Positions 30,051-38,762 of a stretch of 47,828 nucleotides of DNA are shown here, piece by piece (the stretch's first letter is position 1; the number at the start of each line of letters is the position of its first letter). Below the pieces are notes generated by a model. The model saw nothing but the letters and a program-made list of their open reading frames with translations, had not been told where the DNA came from and searched no databases. The translations under genes and the position numbers were made by a program. The DNA is from DATLNM01 sp035536775 (GTDB taxonomy: Bacteria > Actinomycetota > CADDZG01 > WHSQ01), in contig DATLNM010000030.1 in assembly GCA_035536775.1 (NCBI GenBank), forward strand, positions 1 through 47,828, given 5' to 3'.

Positions 30051-31796
30051 ATGCCAGACGACAAAGTCACCGAGCGCCCCCGGACCGTTCCGCGCGCCCG
30101 CGGCGAGGGCCAGTGGGCGCTCGGGTACCGGGAGCCGCTCAACCCCGCCGAGGTCGCCAAGAAGGAAGACGACGGCCTCAATGTGCGCGCTCGGATCGAG
30201 GGTACCTACGCCAAGAAGGGGTTCGCATCGATCTGGCCGTCTGACCTCCGCAATCGCTTTCGCTGGTACGGCCTCTACACGCAACGCCCGGAGGTCGACG
30301 GCTACTTCATGATGCGTATCCGCATCCCCGGCGGCATCCTGACGTCGGCACAGACCGAGCTGATCGGCGAGATCTCTGAGGTCTACGGGCGTGACGTCGC
30401 CGACATCACCGACCGCCAGAACGTGCAGCTTCACTGGATCCGCATCGAGGACGTCCCCGAGATCTGGGCGCGCCTCGAGGCAGCGGGGTTGTCGACGACC
30501 GAAGCGTGTGGAGACACGCCCCGCAACATCCTCGGGTGTCCGCTGGCCGGGATCGACGCGGCGGAACTCATCGATGCGTCTGCGCTAGTGAAGGAGGTCG
30601 ACCGCGCCCTCGTCGGTGACCTTGCCTTCTCGAACCTCCCTCGCAAGTACAAGATCTCGATCTCCGGATGCGCTCATCAGTGTTCGCAGCACGAGATCAA
30701 CGACGTGGGTCTCGTCGGCACGCTCGATGAGGCGGGCGCGCCGGGGTTCGATCTGTGGGTCGGCGGCGGGCTCAGCACGAATCCCATGTTCGGACAACGG
30801 CTCGGCGTGTTCGTCACGCCCGAACACGTCACACCAGTAGTCGTGGGCGTGACCGAGATCTTCCGCGACTGGGGCTACCGGCGTGCCCGCAACCGAGCGC
30901 GCCTCAAGTTCCTGATGCGCGATTGGGGGCCCGAGAAATTCCGCGAGATGCTCGAGAAGCAGATCGGGTTCGCGCTCCCCTCCCTAACGGAGCCGCCCCC
31001 GTCGATCACGACCCACCGCGAGCACATCGGGGTGTGGCCTCAGAAAGACGGCCTCAATTACATCGGCTTCGCGCCCAAGGCCGGCCGCATCGCCGGCCAC
31101 CAGCTGAAGATGATCGCCCGCCTCGCGGAGCGCTACGGCAACGGGAGGATCCGCACGACGACCCAGCAGAAGCTCGTGGTCCTCGATGTCGCGACCGACG
31201 ATGTCGAGGCCCTGGCGAGCGAGCTTGCCGCACTCGACCTCCCCGTCGACGCGAGCAACTGGCGCAAGGGCACCATGGCGTGCACGGGCATCGAATTCTG
31301 CAAGCTCGCGATCGTCGAGACAAAGGGCCGCGCGGTCGAGCTCTACAGGTACCTCGAAGCGCGCCTTCCCGGCGCGTCCGAAGAGGTGCGGATAAACGTC
31401 AACGGCTGTCCCAACTCGTGTGCGCGCTACCAGACCGCCGACATCGGCTTGATGGGCTGCCAGGTGAACCAGACCGTGTTCGTCGTCGACCACGACGGTG
31501 AGCAGATCGAGGAGCGCCGCAAGGTTGAAGCGTTCCTCGTCCATCTCGGCGGACACCTCGGTGACGAGCGCACGTTCGGCCGCAAGGTGAAGGGGGTCAA
31601 GGTCCTCGGGTCCGAGTTGGGCCCTTACGTGGAGACCTTGATCCGGCGCTACCGGACGGGTCGCGCCGAAGGCGAGGGCTTCTCGGCCTACGTCAACCGC
31701 CTCGATCCCAAAGCGTTCATCGCGTTCGCCGCCAAACCGGTCTTCGAAGGTCTGCCGCCCGCCCCCAGCGCGATCGCGGAGCCCAGGGCGTCATGA
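30051..31796 (+). CDS. Ferredoxin-dependent sulfite reductase (siroheme [4Fe-4S]; nitrite reductase cannot be excluded)
   Basis: 581 residues with two nitrite/sulfite reductase ferredoxin-like half-domains. The N-terminal half has IRIPGGILTSAQTELIGEISEVYGR. ITDRQNVQLHWI is the first siroheme-contact patch. The [4Fe-4S]-siroheme ligands are C411 and C417 (CTGIEFC) and C453 and C457 (GCPNSC). It reduces sulfite to sulfide with six electrons, in the cytoplasm. Choice of sulfite over nitrite rests on context: APS reductase is the next gene, with siroheme enzymes on either side. Overlap with cysH is ATGA. It is likely repressed by sulfur-rich conditions through the palindrome in its promoter. Confidence 0.9.
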   Translation: MPDDKVTERPRTVPRARGEGQWALGYREPLNPAEVAKKEDDGLNVRARIEGTYAKKGFASIWPSDLRNRFRWYGLYTQRPEVDGYFMMRIRIPGGILTSAQTELIGEISEVYGRDVADITDRQNVQLHWIRIEDVPEIWARLEAAGLSTTEACGDTPRNILGCPLAGIDAAELIDASALVKEVDRALVGDLAFSNLPRKYKISISGCAHQCSQHEINDVGLVGTLDEAGAPGFDLWVGGGLSTNPMFGQRLGVFVTPEHVTPVVVGVTEIFRDWGYRRARNRARLKFLMRDWGPEKFREMLEKQIGFALPSLTEPPPSITTHREHIGVWPQKDGLNYIGFAPKAGRIAGHQLKMIARLAERYGNGRIRTTTQQKLVVLDVATDDVEALASELAALDLPVDASNWRKGTMACTGIEFCKLAIVETKGRAVELYRYLEARLPGASEEVRINVNGCPNSCARYQTADIGLMGCQVNQTVFVVDHDGEQIEERRKVEAFLVHLGGHLGDERTFGRKVKGVKVLGSELGPYVETLIRRYRTGRAEGEGFSAYVNRLDPKAFIAFAAKPVFEGLPPAPSAIAEPRAS

Positions 31797-32575
31797 GCAT
31801 CCCCGAAGAGATGGTGCGCGCCGAGACCGAGCACCCTCATCCCACTTTCGCGTCACCGAGCGGCGACTACGAGCTCCAGGAAGACGCGCACCCCTCGGGC
31901 ATCCTCGAGTGGGCGACCGCAACCATCGAGCGCCTCGCGGTCGCGACGTCGTTCCAATCCTCGGGACTCGTGATCCTCCACCTCCTCAAGGAGATGCGCC
32001 CCGATGTGCCCGTGTTGTTCCTCAACACCGGCTGGCACTTCCAAGAGACCCTCGACTTCGGCCACGACGTCGCGACGCGCTGGAACCTCAACCTCGTCGA
32101 GCTCCGGGGAACACACGGGTCATCGGGAGCACAAGACGCGATCCACGGACCGGAGCTCTACGAGCGCGATCCCGAGAAGTGCTGCTTCATCAACAAGGTC
32201 GCGCCCCTCCAGGACGCGCTCGAGAACTACGACGGGTGGATCTCGGGCATCCGGCGCGACCAGTCGCCGCTGCGGGCTCACACCCCCATCGTCGAGGCCC
32301 AGCTGCTGCCGACCGGCAATGAGCTTCTCAAGATCCACCCGCTCGCGAACTGGGACAAGGCCCAGGTCGCGGATTACCTCTCGACCCACGACATCCCGAC
32401 GCATCCCTTGCTGGAGAAGGGCTACACGTCGATCGGATGCTGGCCCTGCACCAGGGCGATCCACGCCGGCGAGGACGAGAGGGCGGGCCGGTGGGAGGGC
32501 TTCTCGAAGTCCGAGTGCGGGATCCACTCGTTCGGCAAGCCCCACGGGCCGAAGGAGACCGAGGCTGAGCAATAG
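31793..32575 (+). CDS. cysH: Adenylyl-sulfate (APS/PAPS) reductase, 4Fe-4S type
   Basis: 260 residues of the PAPS-reductase fold: ATSFQSSGLVILHLLKEM (a degenerate PP-loop), LFLNTGWHFQETLDF, and ISGIRRDQSPLRA. Two Cys pairs, in KCCFINK and GCWPCTR, bind the [4Fe-4S] cluster typical of APS-using enzymes. The catalytic Cys lies in the C-terminal SECGIHSF. It reduces activated sulfate to sulfite with thioredoxin or glutaredoxin equivalents, feeding sulfite reductase upstream. No ATP sulfurylase is in the window, so the earlier step must be elsewhere. Confidence 0.92.
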   Translation: MSIPEEMVRAETEHPHPTFASPSGDYELQEDAHPSGILEWATATIERLAVATSFQSSGLVILHLLKEMRPDVPVLFLNTGWHFQETLDFGHDVATRWNLNLVELRGTHGSSGAQDAIHGPELYERDPEKCCFINKVAPLQDALENYDGWISGIRRDQSPLRAHTPIVEAQLLPTGNELLKIHPLANWDKAQVADYLSTHDIPTHPLLEKGYTSIGCWPCTRAIHAGEDERAGRWEGFSKSECGIHSFGKPHGPKETEAEQ

Positions 32576-32588
32576 TGGGGGCAAGCAA

Positions 32589-32825
32589 GTGCTTTTTCGC
32601 GACCTCGCCTCCAGGGGTCATGTAGCTCCCTTTCTGGAGCACAATGAGGTCGTGCACGCGGCCCCCTTCTACTGCCCCTACTGCGCCGAGGAAGCCCTCG
32701 AGCCCTTCGACCCATTCGAGGGCAAGGACGCACGCCCCGCTGGTTGGTACTGCTCATCATGCGATAGAAGGTTCTCCCTGAAGTTCGAAGGGTTGGGAGC
32801 GCCGATGAGTGCGGAGACCGCGTAG
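32589..32825 (+). CDS. Zinc-ribbon protein of the sulfite reduction operon
   Basis: 78 residues from GTG 32589, 13 bp after cysH. Two CxxC pairs, YCPYCAEEALEPF and YCSSCDRRFSLKF, form a zinc or iron ribbon around a short acidic linker. The C-terminus abuts the next gene directly. No family name is certain. It is conserved in position between cysH and sirC in this operon, suggesting a role in electron transfer or sulfide handling. GGGGG 8 bases upstream may serve as the ribosome-binding site. Confidence 0.6.
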   Translation: MLFRDLASRGHVAPFLEHNEVVHAAPFYCPYCAEEALEPFDPFEGKDARPAGWYCSSCDRRFSLKFEGLGAPMSAETA

Positions 32826-33488
32826 ATGTTCGAGACTGACCTCTACATCGCATGCCTCCATCTCACCGGGTCGAGATGTCTCGTCGTCGGCGCGGGAGAG
32901 ACCGCGATCGAGAAGATCGACGCGCTCCTGGCATGCGGAGCCACCGTCGAGGTCGTCGCACCTGAGACCGAGCGCGCGATCCTCGATCTGGTCAAAGCCA
33001 AGGCGATCAGGTGGAAGCCGCGGCGCTATCAACCCGCAGATCTCGACGGCTGTCTTCTCGTCGTCGTCGCCACGCCCGATGCCCAGGTCAATGAGGCCGT
33101 GCACGCGGATGCTACGGCGCGCCCGATGTTGATCAACGTCGTAGACGTGCCTGCGCTTTGCAACTTCATCCTGCCCGCGATCGTCCGCCATGGCCCGATC
33201 GCGATCGCGATCTCGACCGCTGGTGCAAGTCCGGCGCTCGCGGCGCGCATGAAACGTGAGATCGCAGGCGAGTTCGGCCCCGCGCACGCGCGCCTCGCGA
33301 TCGCGCTGAACGACCTGCGCGAGTGGTCGCAAGCGAACCTTCCGACGTACGGCGCGCGCAAAGAGTTCTTCGAAGACGTCGTGAACGGCGACCCCGACCC
33401 GCTCGACTTCGTGCGCAAGGACGACGAACGCGGGCTCGCCCAGCTGTTCGAAGCCGCCAAGGAAAAGGCGATGCACAGCCTCCTCTGA
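32826..33488 (+). CDS. Precorrin-2 dehydrogenase (siroheme synthase N-domain type)
   Basis: 220 residues. An NAD-binding Rossmann fold, CLVVGAGETAIEKIDALLACGATVEVVAPE, then LVVVATPDAQVNEAVHADA and INVVDVPALCNFILPAIVRHGPIAIAISTAGASPALAARMKREI match the CysG-B/Met8p precorrin-2 dehydrogenase family. With SUMT (29119-29895) it converts precorrin-2 to sirohydrochlorin; a ferrochelatase is needed to finish siroheme, and the fold may provide it, as in Met8p. ATG follows the previous stop with no gap. Confidence 0.88.
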   Translation: MFETDLYIACLHLTGSRCLVVGAGETAIEKIDALLACGATVEVVAPETERAILDLVKAKAIRWKPRRYQPADLDGCLLVVVATPDAQVNEAVHADATARPMLINVVDVPALCNFILPAIVRHGPIAIAISTAGASPALAARMKREIAGEFGPAHARLAIALNDLREWSQANLPTYGARKEFFEDVVNGDPDPLDFVRKDDERGLAQLFEAAKEKAMHSLL

Positions 33489-33525
33489 CGTCACCGCCGA
33501 ACTTCGTCGTTGTCAGGCTCCGTGG

Positions 33526-33567
33526 TTGACAGGAAACTTACGGTTCGGTAGGTTACGGTTGAGTAGG
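33526..33567 (+). promoter_or_regulatory. Desaturase promoter with a tandem 15-bp operator
   Basis: -35 TTGACA (33526-33531), a 17-bp spacer, -10 TAGGTT (33549-33554). Overlaying the spacer and -10 are two head-to-tail 15-bp units, TTACGGTTCGGTAGG (33538-33552) and TTACGGTTGAGTAGG (33553-33567), 13 of 15 identical. Adjacent direct repeats over a promoter indicate a regulator binding site, and the TetR gene at 34589 is the nearest candidate. Confidence 0.7.
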
Positions 33568-33600
33568 TAAAGCCACCTGCCACTCCGACCAGGAGCCGTT

Positions 33601-34560
33601 ATGTCATCCACCTTGCTCGAAGAACACCCCCTTACCGAGAAGCCAGCGATCCCAGGGGTGCGTCAGCTCCCACCCGACCGCGCCAAGCTCCAACGCCGCC
33701 TCACGCTCATCGTGACGACGATCCCGTTCGTCGGCCTCGTGTTCGCAGTGTGGTCGCTCTGGGGGGCGGGTCTGAGCGCCGTAGATGCCTCGATCGCGCT
33801 CTCCTTCTACGTGTTCACCGGCCTCGGTGTGACGATCGGGTACCACCGTCTGTTCACCCACCAGAGCTTCGAGACGACGGGATGGATGCGCGCCCTGCTC
33901 GCGATCGCCGGCTCGATGGCGATCCAGGGCCCGGTTATCAAGTGGGTCGCCGATCACCGGCGTCATCACGCATTCGCCGACCAAGAGGGCGACCCGCACT
34001 CCCCACATCTCGATGACGGCCCCGGGATCAAGGGCATCGTCAAAGGTCTGTGGCACGCACACATCGGTTGGTTCTTCGACGAGGAGCAGACCTCCGCTAA
34101 GCGCTGGGCTCCGGACCTCGTGAAGGACCCTGTCATGCGTCGCATCGACAGCCTCTTCCCGCTGTGGGCTTTGATCTCTTTCGCCGGGCCGGCAGTGCTT
34201 GGAGCGATCATCACGCGCACCTGGGCCGGCACCGTGACCGCTTTCCTATGGGGTGGCCTGGCTCGGATCTTCCTGCTCCATCACGTGACGTGGAGCGTTA
34301 ACTCGATCTGTCACTTCTACGGCAAACGGCCCTTCGAGACGACCGACCACAGCACGAACAACTGGGCGCTCGCGATCATCTCGTTCGGAGAGTCGTGGCA
34401 TAACAACCACCACGCGTTCCCGACGTCCGCGGTCCACGGTCTCCAGCGAGGTCAGCTCGACATCACTGGCGGGATGATCCGCATCATGCAGGCGCTCGGC
34501 CTCGCTCGCAGCATCAAGATCGCCACGCCCAAACAAGTAACGCGCAAGCAGGCTGCCTGA
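33601..34560 (+). CDS. Membrane acyl-CoA/acyl-lipid desaturase (delta-9 type)
   Basis: 319 residues, four membrane helices, with the three histidine boxes that bind the diiron centre: GYHRLFTHQSF (HxxxxH), VADHRRHHAFAD (HxxHH) and ESWHNNHHAFPTSA (HxxHH). It introduces a double bond in saturated fatty acyl chains, adjusting membrane fluidity, with electrons from ferredoxin or cytochrome. The spacing of boxes fits the delta-9 acyl-CoA type. It stands alone by spacing, 28 bp before the TetR gene on the same strand, and probably is co-transcribed with it. Candidate control site described at 33538-33567. Confidence 0.93.
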   Translation: MSSTLLEEHPLTEKPAIPGVRQLPPDRAKLQRRLTLIVTTIPFVGLVFAVWSLWGAGLSAVDASIALSFYVFTGLGVTIGYHRLFTHQSFETTGWMRALLAIAGSMAIQGPVIKWVADHRRHHAFADQEGDPHSPHLDDGPGIKGIVKGLWHAHIGWFFDEEQTSAKRWAPDLVKDPVMRRIDSLFPLWALISFAGPAVLGAIITRTWAGTVTAFLWGGLARIFLLHHVTWSVNSICHFYGKRPFETTDHSTNNWALAIISFGESWHNNHHAFPTSAVHGLQRGQLDITGGMIRIMQALGLARSIKIATPKQVTRKQAA

Positions 34561-34588
34561 CGCCGGAAGGGGGCTAGGGTTCGCCCCC

Positions 34589-35221
34589 ATGACAGCATCC
34601 GAAGCGCCGCGCGTACGGATGACCGGTCAGGAGCGGCGCGCACAGCTTCTGGACATCGGACGTTCGGTGTTCGCCGAGAAGGGCTACGAGGCGGCGTCGA
34701 TCGAAGAGATCGCGCAGCGCGCCCGAATCACCAAGCCCGTTGTCTACGAGCACTTCTCTGGCAAAGAGGGCCTCTACGCGGTCATCGTCGACCGCGAGGT
34801 CAGGACACTGCTCGATCACATCATGACGGCGCTCGACGCGACAGGTCCCCGCGCGATGCTGGAACAAGCGGCGGCGTCGTTCCTGCTCTATATCGAACAG
34901 CAGCCGGATGGATTCAGGATCTTGGTGCGCGACTCCCCGGTCGCGAGCACGACGGGGACGCTCGCCAGTCTCATCGGGGATCTAGCGACGCAGGTCGAGC
35001 ACATCCTCGTCAACGAGTTCAAGCATCGAGACTTCGACCCGAAGCTCGCACCGCTCTACTCCCAGGCCCTCGTCGGCATGGTTGCTCTAGTAGGTCAGTG
35101 GTGGCTCGAAGCAGGTAAGCCCAAGCGCGAGAAGGTCGCAGCACATCTCGTGAACCTCGCGTGGAACGGATTGAGCAACCTCGAGCCGAAGCCCGAGCTC
35201 AAGACGCGACGACCTGCTTGA
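34589..35221 (+). CDS. TetR-family regulator
   Basis: 210 residues. HTH in ERRAQLLDIGRSVFAEKGYEAASIEEIAQRARITKPVVYEHFSGKEGLYAVIVDREV, with recognition helix TKPVVYEHF. The C-terminal helical ligand-binding domain includes FLLYIEQQPDGFRILVRDSP and QALVGMVALVGQWWLEAGKPKRE. It resembles lipid-metabolism TetR proteins encoded next to desaturases. It likely represses the desaturase, a proximity inference. ATG is preceded by GGGGGCTAGGG, a weak ribosome-binding site. Confidence 0.88.
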   Translation: MTASEAPRVRMTGQERRAQLLDIGRSVFAEKGYEAASIEEIAQRARITKPVVYEHFSGKEGLYAVIVDREVRTLLDHIMTALDATGPRAMLEQAAASFLLYIEQQPDGFRILVRDSPVASTTGTLASLIGDLATQVEHILVNEFKHRDFDPKLAPLYSQALVGMVALVGQWWLEAGKPKREKVAAHLVNLAWNGLSNLEPKPELKTRRPA

Positions 35222-35253
35222 TCGACCCCAACTCGCTCGGTTTGCAAATCGAG

Positions 35254-35307
35254 GTTAGGGCGACCTAACATCGGTCGACCGAACCCGGAGAGTTAGGTGG
35301 ACCGAAC
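35254..35307. promoter_or_regulatory. Tandem GTTAGG-N4-CCTAAC operators upstream of the iron permease
   Basis: Site 1 GTTAGGGCGACCTAAC (35254-35269) is perfect. Site 2 GTTAGGTGGACCGAAC (35292-35307) has one mismatch. Start-to-start spacing is 38 bp. Site 2 ends 33 bp before the permease ATG and overlaps the ribosome-binding site of the short leader ORF. The same palindrome precedes sufB and sufD. Confidence 0.7.
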
Positions 35308-35340
35308 GTGCGTAAAGATCGCCTGGACCTGCACATCTAG
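35308..35340 (+). other. Possible 10-residue leader ORF abutting the iron permease gene
   Basis: GTG at 35308 has AGGTGG seven bases upstream, which overlaps the operator at 35292. It encodes VRKDRLDLHI, then TAG, immediately followed by the ATG of the permease. The ribosome could pass from one to the other. Alternatively it is chance, and ribosomes reach the permease directly; that gene has no good ribosome-binding site of its own. Confidence 0.3.
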
Positions 35341-36630
35341 ATGAAGCTCCTCCGTATCCTCGTTGCCTCGTCAGCAGCACTGGCGCTACTCACCATCCCC
35401 AGCGTCGCCTACGCCACTCACGGCGCCGGCACCGGCGATGTCACTCTCGATGAGGCTATCCACGAGCTCGACATCGCGCGGCGCCTCATCGACGACAGCG
35501 TCCGCCTCTACGAAGACGGTGACGCCGAGGGAGCGTACGAAGCTGCACGCAACTCCTATCTCGATCACTTCGAGTACGTCGAGATCCCGCTGCGCGTGCG
35601 CGACGAAGGGCTCACTCTGTCGGTCGAAGAAGACTTCGCGACCCTGCGCAACCTGATCGAGGCGGGCGCCCCTTTGAACGATGTGGAGGCAGTCTCGGCT
35701 GAAGTGCAGCGGGGCCTCGACGACGTCGAGCGCACATTGTCCGAGCCCGGTCTCGCTGCGCCGATCATCGCCCTGACGTACGCGTTCACGATCCTGTTCC
35801 GCGAGGGCCTCGAAGCTGTTCTCGTAGTCGCGGCCGTACTTGGTTACCTCGAAGCGAGCCGCAACACGCAGTACCGTGGCCCGGTCCTCAAAGGTGTCGC
35901 CGCCGCGGTCGCCGCGACCATCGCATTGTTCGTCGTCACGACTGTGTTCGTCCGGCTCGCCCCTGTGCAACGCGAGCTACTCGAGGCAGGGACCGCCCTC
36001 CTAGCGGTTGGTGTGCTCTTCTACGTCTCGTTCTGGTTGGTCACTCGACTCGAGCACCGGCGCTGGATGGAGTTCGTCAAAGCCAAAGTGTGGACCGCAG
36101 CGACGACGGGCTCGACGCTCGCCCTCGCCGGCGTCGGCTTCACCGCTGTGTTCAGGGAGGGGTTCGAGACCGTCCTCTTCTATCAAGCCCTCATGACGTT
36201 CAGCGAGGGACTGGGGCTCTACGTCGCGATAGGCACGGGACTCGCGGCGATCACGCTCGGCATCGCCGGATGGGTCATCTTCAAGGCCGGGCGCAAGATC
36301 CCGGTCAAGACGTTCCTGACCACGGCGGTAGCCCTTGTCATGGTCGTGTCGGTTGCGTTCGCCGGAAACGCCGTCCGGGGCTTCCAGGAAGCCGCGATGA
36401 TCCCGGTGACCTACCTGGAGTCGCTGCCAAGGCTGCCGATCTTCGTCGCACATCTCACGGGCTGGTACCCCACGCGCGAGACCATCACCGCGCAGGTCCT
36501 GTTGACGCTGGTGTACATCGGGGGCGCCATCTGGACCTTCGTAGTCCTTCCCCGCCGCGAGAAGCGATTCGCAGGCACAACGGATCCTCACCCGGCTCTG
36601 GAAGAAACGCCTGAGGAAGCCTCGGTCTAG
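35341..36630 (+). CDS. FTR1-family high-affinity iron permease
   Basis: 429 residues. The signal peptide or first helix MKLLRILVASSAALALLTIP precedes a ~120-residue helical extracytoplasmic domain (DEAIHELDIARRLIDDSVRLYE). Seven membrane helices follow. Two REGxE motifs, R154-E158 (FREGLEAVLVV) and R272-E276 (FREGFETVLFY), are the Fe(III)-transport signatures of FTR1/EfeU. The N-terminal soluble domain resembles the fused or EfeO-like forms. It imports ferric iron, usually with an external ferroxidase, which is not seen here. Two iron-box-like palindromes precede it, which fits induction on iron limitation. Confidence 0.92.
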   Translation: MKLLRILVASSAALALLTIPSVAYATHGAGTGDVTLDEAIHELDIARRLIDDSVRLYEDGDAEGAYEAARNSYLDHFEYVEIPLRVRDEGLTLSVEEDFATLRNLIEAGAPLNDVEAVSAEVQRGLDDVERTLSEPGLAAPIIALTYAFTILFREGLEAVLVVAAVLGYLEASRNTQYRGPVLKGVAAAVAATIALFVVTTVFVRLAPVQRELLEAGTALLAVGVLFYVSFWLVTRLEHRRWMEFVKAKVWTAATTGSTLALAGVGFTAVFREGFETVLFYQALMTFSEGLGLYVAIGTGLAAITLGIAGWVIFKAGRKIPVKTFLTTAVALVMVVSVAFAGNAVRGFQEAAMIPVTYLESLPRLPIFVAHLTGWYPTRETITAQVLLTLVYIGGAIWTFVVLPRREKRFAGTTDPHPALEETPEEASV

Positions 36631-36655
36631 CATGATTTTTGGCTCGGGACACTAG

Positions 36656-38761
36656 ATGTCCGTCCGGATCGGCGTCGATGTCGGCGGCACGTTCACCAAA
36701 GCCGTCGCGTGCGATCCCGCAACCGGAGCGGTCGTCGCCCGCGCGGTCGTATCGACGACCCATGCTTCGACGTCCGGAGTCGCGGATGGAGTGATCGAGG
36801 CGATCCAGGCCGTCCTCGCCGAGGTCCGAGAGCGCGGCCTGGGGCCGGTAGAGCTGATCGCGCATTCCACAACACAGGCCGTTAATGCGCTCCTCGAGGG
36901 TGATACATCGATCGTCGGTGTCCTTGGGATGGGTCGCCGGCCAGATCTGAAGCGGGCACAGAAGAGGACCGCGGTGGGCGAGATCAGGTTGGCCCCGGGA
37001 CGACGACTGGTGACCGAGCATTCGTTCATAGACGTCACCGAGCGCGTGGATGAGGCGAAGCTCCGGACCGCGATCCACGACCTCGTCGAAGACGGCGCCG
37101 AGGTGATCGCCGCATCCGAAGCGTTCGGTGTCGAAGACGCACGTGGCGAATGGCTCGCCCTGCGCATCGCCGAGGACATGGGAGTTCCAGCGTGTGCGGG
37201 GCACGAGCTGACCGGTCTCTACGGTCTCGAGATGCGCACCGTCACCGCGGCATTGAACGCGAGCATCCTCCCGACCGCACTGCGCACCGCCAAACTGGTC
37301 GAAGAAGCTGCGGAGCGCGATCTACCTGGTGTGCCTCTGCTCGTCATGCGTGGCGACGGCGGCGCCGTTCAGATCGACGTCATGAAGAAACATCCCCTTC
37401 TGACCGCGTTCAGCGGCCCGGCCGCGTCGGTCGCCGGCGCCCTGCGGCACATGTCGATCCACGACGGTGTCGTTATCGAGGTCGGCGGAACGTCGACGAA
37501 CATCAGCACCATCAAGGCCGGACGCCCCGTGCTCTCGTACATCCGCGTGCTCGACCACGTCACCTGTGTACGGAGTCTCGACGTCAGGGTCGTCGGGGTC
37601 GCGGGCGGAAGCCTGCTGCGCGTGGGCAAACGAGGGGGCAGAACGCGCCTTCTCGACGTCGGGCCGCGATCGGCCCACATCGCGGGACTTCCTTACGCGT
37701 GCTTCGAGACAGCCGCAGAGCTCGAGGGCGCGCAAGCGCGGCTCATCGCGCCTCGTCCCGGTGATCCCGCCGAATATCTCGTGTTGGAGACCCCCCGCGG
37801 CCGTCGCATCGCGCTGACGTTGACATGTGCCGCGAACGCGCTGGGCGAGGTCGCGGCGGGCGCGTACGCCCTCGGCGACGAGAAGGCTGCGAAGGCCGCG
37901 TTCGCGATCGCCGGCGCGTCGTTCGGCCTCGACGGGACCCGGCTCGCGAGGAACGCACTCGAGGCTGCGACACAGAAGCTGGCGGGTGCGGTCGGGGATG
38001 CCGTCCGCGCTCACAAGATGGAGACTCCTGTGGTTGTGGGCGTCGGCGGGGGGGCCGGGGCTGTGATCCCGTCCCTGGCCCGCAAGCTCGGGAGCGCGTG
38101 GGAGATCCCTCTCGAAGCCGAGGTCATCTCTTCGATCGGAGATGCTCTTTCGGTCGTTCGTGTCGAGGTCGAACGCACACTCGCTCGTCCGACAGCCGAG
38201 GCCGTAGCCGAGGTTCACCGCGAGGCCGAACGCGCCGCGCTGCGCGCCGGCGCGTCACCATCGTCGGTTCAGCTCCAGAGCGAGGCGGTTCCCGAACGCG
38301 GAGCGCTGCGTGTCACGGCGTTCGGGACCGTGGCTCTCGATGCCGGTGCCACCGGCGTGTCTGTCGACGACAGCCGTGCCCAGGCAGCCGCAGCCACGGC
38401 CATCGGCGGACCCGCATTATTGGTGTTCGGGAACGAGTTCTTTCGCGTCTACGCGGGGCCCGGCGAGACAGATCGCGACTTCGCGGTGATAGACCGAGTC
38501 GGCGCGGTCGCGGTCCAGGGGCGCGGCCGGCTGGTCACGGGTCGTGGCTCCGAGGTCGCGTCCGCGCTCGAAGAGCGCATCCCCACTCTCGTGCGTCACT
38601 ACGGCCCGGTCGCGATCGCGCCTGCGCTGCGCTTCTTGCGGGGCTCGAGCCTGGTCGACCTCACCCTGATCTCGAACCCGAACGAGGTGCGCGAGGCGGC
38701 GCTCGCAGAATGCGCGTTCGCCCACGACGAGCAGGTCATCGCCCTCCTGACTCGATCCTGA
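36656..38761 (+). CDS. Hydantoinase A / oxoprolinase-like protein
   Basis: 701 residues. The N-terminal ATPase fold is IGVDVGGTFTKAVACDP. STTQAVNALLEGDTSIVGVLGMG is the phosphate-site region. VIEVGGTSTNISTIKAGRPVL is the second nucleotide loop. VVVGVGGGAGAVIP occurs in the C-terminal half. It belongs to the HyuA family, ATP-dependent hydrolases of hydantoins, 5-oxoproline or acetone-like substrates. HyuB is normally the partner and is not encoded next door. The last ~200 residues are less conserved. Substrate is unknown. It is followed 1 bp later by a small membrane-protein gene. Confidence 0.85.
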   Translation: MSVRIGVDVGGTFTKAVACDPATGAVVARAVVSTTHASTSGVADGVIEAIQAVLAEVRERGLGPVELIAHSTTQAVNALLEGDTSIVGVLGMGRRPDLKRAQKRTAVGEIRLAPGRRLVTEHSFIDVTERVDEAKLRTAIHDLVEDGAEVIAASEAFGVEDARGEWLALRIAEDMGVPACAGHELTGLYGLEMRTVTAALNASILPTALRTAKLVEEAAERDLPGVPLLVMRGDGGAVQIDVMKKHPLLTAFSGPAASVAGALRHMSIHDGVVIEVGGTSTNISTIKAGRPVLSYIRVLDHVTCVRSLDVRVVGVAGGSLLRVGKRGGRTRLLDVGPRSAHIAGLPYACFETAAELEGAQARLIAPRPGDPAEYLVLETPRGRRIALTLTCAANALGEVAAGAYALGDEKAAKAAFAIAGASFGLDGTRLARNALEAATQKLAGAVGDAVRAHKMETPVVVGVGGGAGAVIPSLARKLGSAWEIPLEAEVISSIGDALSVVRVEVERTLARPTAEAVAEVHREAERAALRAGASPSSVQLQSEAVPERGALRVTAFGTVALDAGATGVSVDDSRAQAAAATAIGGPALLVFGNEFFRVYAGPGETDRDFAVIDRVGAVAVQGRGRLVTGRGSEVASALEERIPTLVRHYGPVAIAPALRFLRGSSLVDLTLISNPNEVREAALAECAFAHDEQVIALLTRS

Positions 38762-38762
38762 C

